NCBI GenBank assembly: GCA_018646625.1
Contig: JABGUJ010000003.1
Span: 268,355-332,354, forward strand
Direction: 5' to 3'
DNA: 64,000 bases
Source: Candidatus Woesearchaeota archaeon
Lineage (GTDB): Archaea > Nanobdellota > Nanobdellia > Woesearchaeales > JABGUJ01
The notes beneath the pieces were generated by a model. That model searched no databases. It saw only the letters and a program-made list of their open reading frames with translations, and was not told where the DNA came from. Made by a program: the position numbers and the translations under genes. Below, piece by piece: positions 62,458 to 64,000 of this stretch. Each line of letters begins with the position of its first letter. Within the stretch, counting starts at the first letter, position 1.

Positions 62458-64000
62458 TCAACTGCGCACTATCAAACTTTCATTCATACACTTAGGTTTC
62501 TTCAAACCCATCAATTCCAAAATAGTTGGAGCCACATAAGCAATACTTTTGCCTTTCTTTAACTTATATTTATTCTCAGAAACAATAATAAACGGAACTT
62601 TATTAGTAGTATGAGAAGTTTGATGCAGTCCACTCATTTCTTCAGCATTACCATGATCAGCAGTAATAACAACAGAACCGCCTTTCTTCACAAAAGCCTT
62701 CACAACCCTACCTAAACATTTATCCACAGTTTCACAAGCAGATACTGCTGGAGAAATCATACCGGTATGACCCACCATATCGGCATTTGCAAAATTTAAA
62801 ACAACCAGAGAATAATTACGCGACTTCAATCGTTTCAATAAAGCAGTAGTTAATTTATTTGCAGACATTGCAGGAGTTTTATCATAAGTCCCAACTTTAG
62901 GAGAATTAACCATAATTCTATCTTCACCAACATGAGGTTTCTCCGTACCGCCATTAAAAAAGAACGTAACGTGAGGATATTTCTCAGTTTCTGCCACACG
63001 CAACTGCTTCAATCCCTGAGATGCAATCACAGAACCTAAAGTATGTTTAGGAATAGAAGGAGGAAACACAACAGGCGCTTTGATCTTCTTATCATACTGT
63101 GTTAAACAAGTAAAGTAAAGATTACGCAATTTCTTAGGACGTTTAAACTTGTTAAACTTACCATCAACAAAGGCACGAGTTATTTCTCTAGCCCGATCTG
63201 AACGAAAGTTAAAGAACACAACAGAATCTCCATCCTTTATCGCACCATCTTCTATAACGGTTGGAGCAACAAATTCATCAGTTTCACCGCGCGAATAAGC
63301 TTCATGTAACGCACTTATAGGATCAGAACTAAAGAAAATAAACTCCCCATCCAGCTTTCTAACACAATGCTTACCCCTCTCAGACAAGTTACATTTATTC
63401 AAATAATCAGAATGATTAGTAACTAAAGATGTATATGCTCTAAACTCTCGAGTCCAACGATTATCTCGATCCATTCCATAAAATCGACCCATAATCGAAG
63501 CAAACTTAGCATCCAACTTTAATTTTTTAATCTCTTTTAGAACACGACGAATATATTTCTCCGCACACTTCGGAGGAACATCTCTCCCGTCGAGTAAAGC
63601 ATGAATAAACACTCGCTTTACCTTCTTCTGCTTAGCCATCTTAAGTAAAGCTAAGAGATGGGTACTGTGACTATGCACATTACCATCGCTAAGCAATCCC
63701 AAAAAATGCATATCGCCTTTAGTCTTCTTACTATGACTAAAAGCTTTGTTTAAAACAGAATTTCTAAAAAATGCTCCACTTTTGATTGAATCATTAATTC
63801 TAATCAAATCTTGTTCTATCAATCGCCCAGCACCTAAATGCATATGTCCAACTTCAGAATTCCCAATAACTGGACCTTTCGGCAAACCTACAAACCCATC
63901 ATGAGCATACAACACCGTATTAGAGTTTTGTTTCCTTAAAGAATCTAAGACAGGTGTCTTTGCACGAGATATAGCATTATACTTTCCCGATCTCTTAAGA
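62458..64000 (-). CDS. gpmI: 2,3-bisphosphoglycerate-independent phosphoglycerate mutase (5' end outside the window)
   Basis: About 514 residues are visible and the reading frame stays open to the window edge, so the first 10-20 residues are missing; GTG at 63915 is not the start. The enzyme interconverts 3- and 2-phosphoglycerate in glycolysis. Motifs: YNAISRAKTP near the edge, GNSEVGHMHLGAGR (phosphorylated Ser), HALLDGRDVPPK, GRFYGMDRDNRW, FNFRSDRAREI, NFANADMVGHTG and ITADHGNAEEM (Mn ligands). This is the bacterial-type iPGM; many archaea have the divergent ApgM instead. Confidence 0.94.
   Translation of the reverse strand, partial: LKRSGKYNAISRAKTPVLDSLRKQNSNTVLYAHDGFVGLPKGPVIGNSEVGHMHLGAGRLIEQDLIRINDSIKSGAFFRNSVLNKAFSHSKKTKGDMHFLGLLSDGNVHSHSTHLLALLKMAKQKKVKRVFIHALLDGRDVPPKCAEKYIRRVLKEIKKLKLDAKFASIMGRFYGMDRDNRWTREFRAYTSLVTNHSDYLNKCNLSERGKHCVRKLDGEFIFFSSDPISALHEAYSRGETDEFVAPTVIEDGAIKDGDSVVFFNFRSDRAREITRAFVDGKFNKFKRPKKLRNLYFTCLTQYDKKIKAPVVFPPSIPKHTLGSVIASQGLKQLRVAETEKYPHVTFFFNGGTEKPHVGEDRIMVNSPKVGTYDKTPAMSANKLTTALLKRLKSRNYSLVVLNFANADMVGHTGMISPAVSACETVDKCLGRVVKAFVKKGGSVVITADHGNAEEMSGLHQTSHTTNKVPFIIVSENKYKLKKGKSIAYVAPTILELMGLKKPKCMNESLIVRS

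Overview
The window is a stretch of chromosome from an archaeon. The signs are a TFIIB gene, a tRNA-Leu with an intron at position 37/38, tRNAs without an encoded CCA, TATA-box promoters about 25 nt upstream of many (apparently leaderless) start codons, ATGA-coupled genes, Trm112, an archaeal AMP phosphorylase and a COG2428/Sfm1-type SPOUT methyltransferase. The low GC, the dense layout, the many unrecognised small proteins, the Cys-rich and thrombospondin-repeat secreted proteins, and several bacterial-type genes (TGS-containing ThrRS, RF2-like factor, PyrBI fusion, iPGM) suggest a DPANN lineage such as Woesearchaeota or Pacearchaeota. That placement is an inference; no rRNA is present to confirm it.

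Layout. 1-9.3 kb: partial thrS, a structured intergenic element, two secreted or membrane-anchored proteins, a two-domain nucleotidyltransferase and a pair of paralogues. 9.3-10.3 kb: tRNA-Leu(UAA, intron), tRNA-Thr(AGU) and tRNA-Thr(GGU). 10.4-26.9 kb: one long surface operon with a structured leader, encoding a 999-aa membrane protein with a TTG start, a lipoprotein, a 3355-residue adhesin-like Ig/PKD repeat protein and a membrane-anchored thrombospondin-repeat protein. 26.9-39.3 kb: tRNA-Val, an AI-2E family permease, AMP phosphorylase, a bacterial-type release-factor-like protein, a lipoprotein, an inactive-looking transglutaminase-like protein, a double Lrp regulator, purA, pyrBI, an Mtq2-like methyltransferase fused to a kinase-like domain, and ogt. 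39.3-50.7 kb: two large paralogues of unknown function, TFB, Trm112, tRNA-Ser, an SPFH protein, a nitroreductase, pyrE-pyrF, an HEPN/MNT module and a split permease. 50.7-55.6 kb: an aldolase/HAD/LigT-like operon, small membrane proteins and a Hel308 fragment. 55.7-61.0 kb: a compact cluster (short ORF under a hairpin, PLP beta-replacement enzyme, NodB-like deacetylase, ATP-grasp ligase, two amidohydrolases, C39-like protease) that looks like an undescribed peptide or small-molecule pathway. 61-64 kb: Sfm1-like methyltransferase, a DUF4258 toxin-antitoxin module with a palindromic operator, a possible small RNA and partial gpmI.

Themes. Nucleotide metabolism is well represented (purA, pyrBI, pyrE, pyrF, AMP phosphorylase). 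Translation termination may be unusual: an RF2-like GGQ protein lies in the same 14 kb as an Mtq2-like Gln-methyltransferase and its expected partner Trm112. A large share of coding capacity goes to the cell surface, as expected for an organism that attaches to a host or to particles. The best candidates for something new are the 55.7-61 kb cluster, the RF2-like protein, the A34 tRNA-Thr and the surface operon with its switch-like leader.
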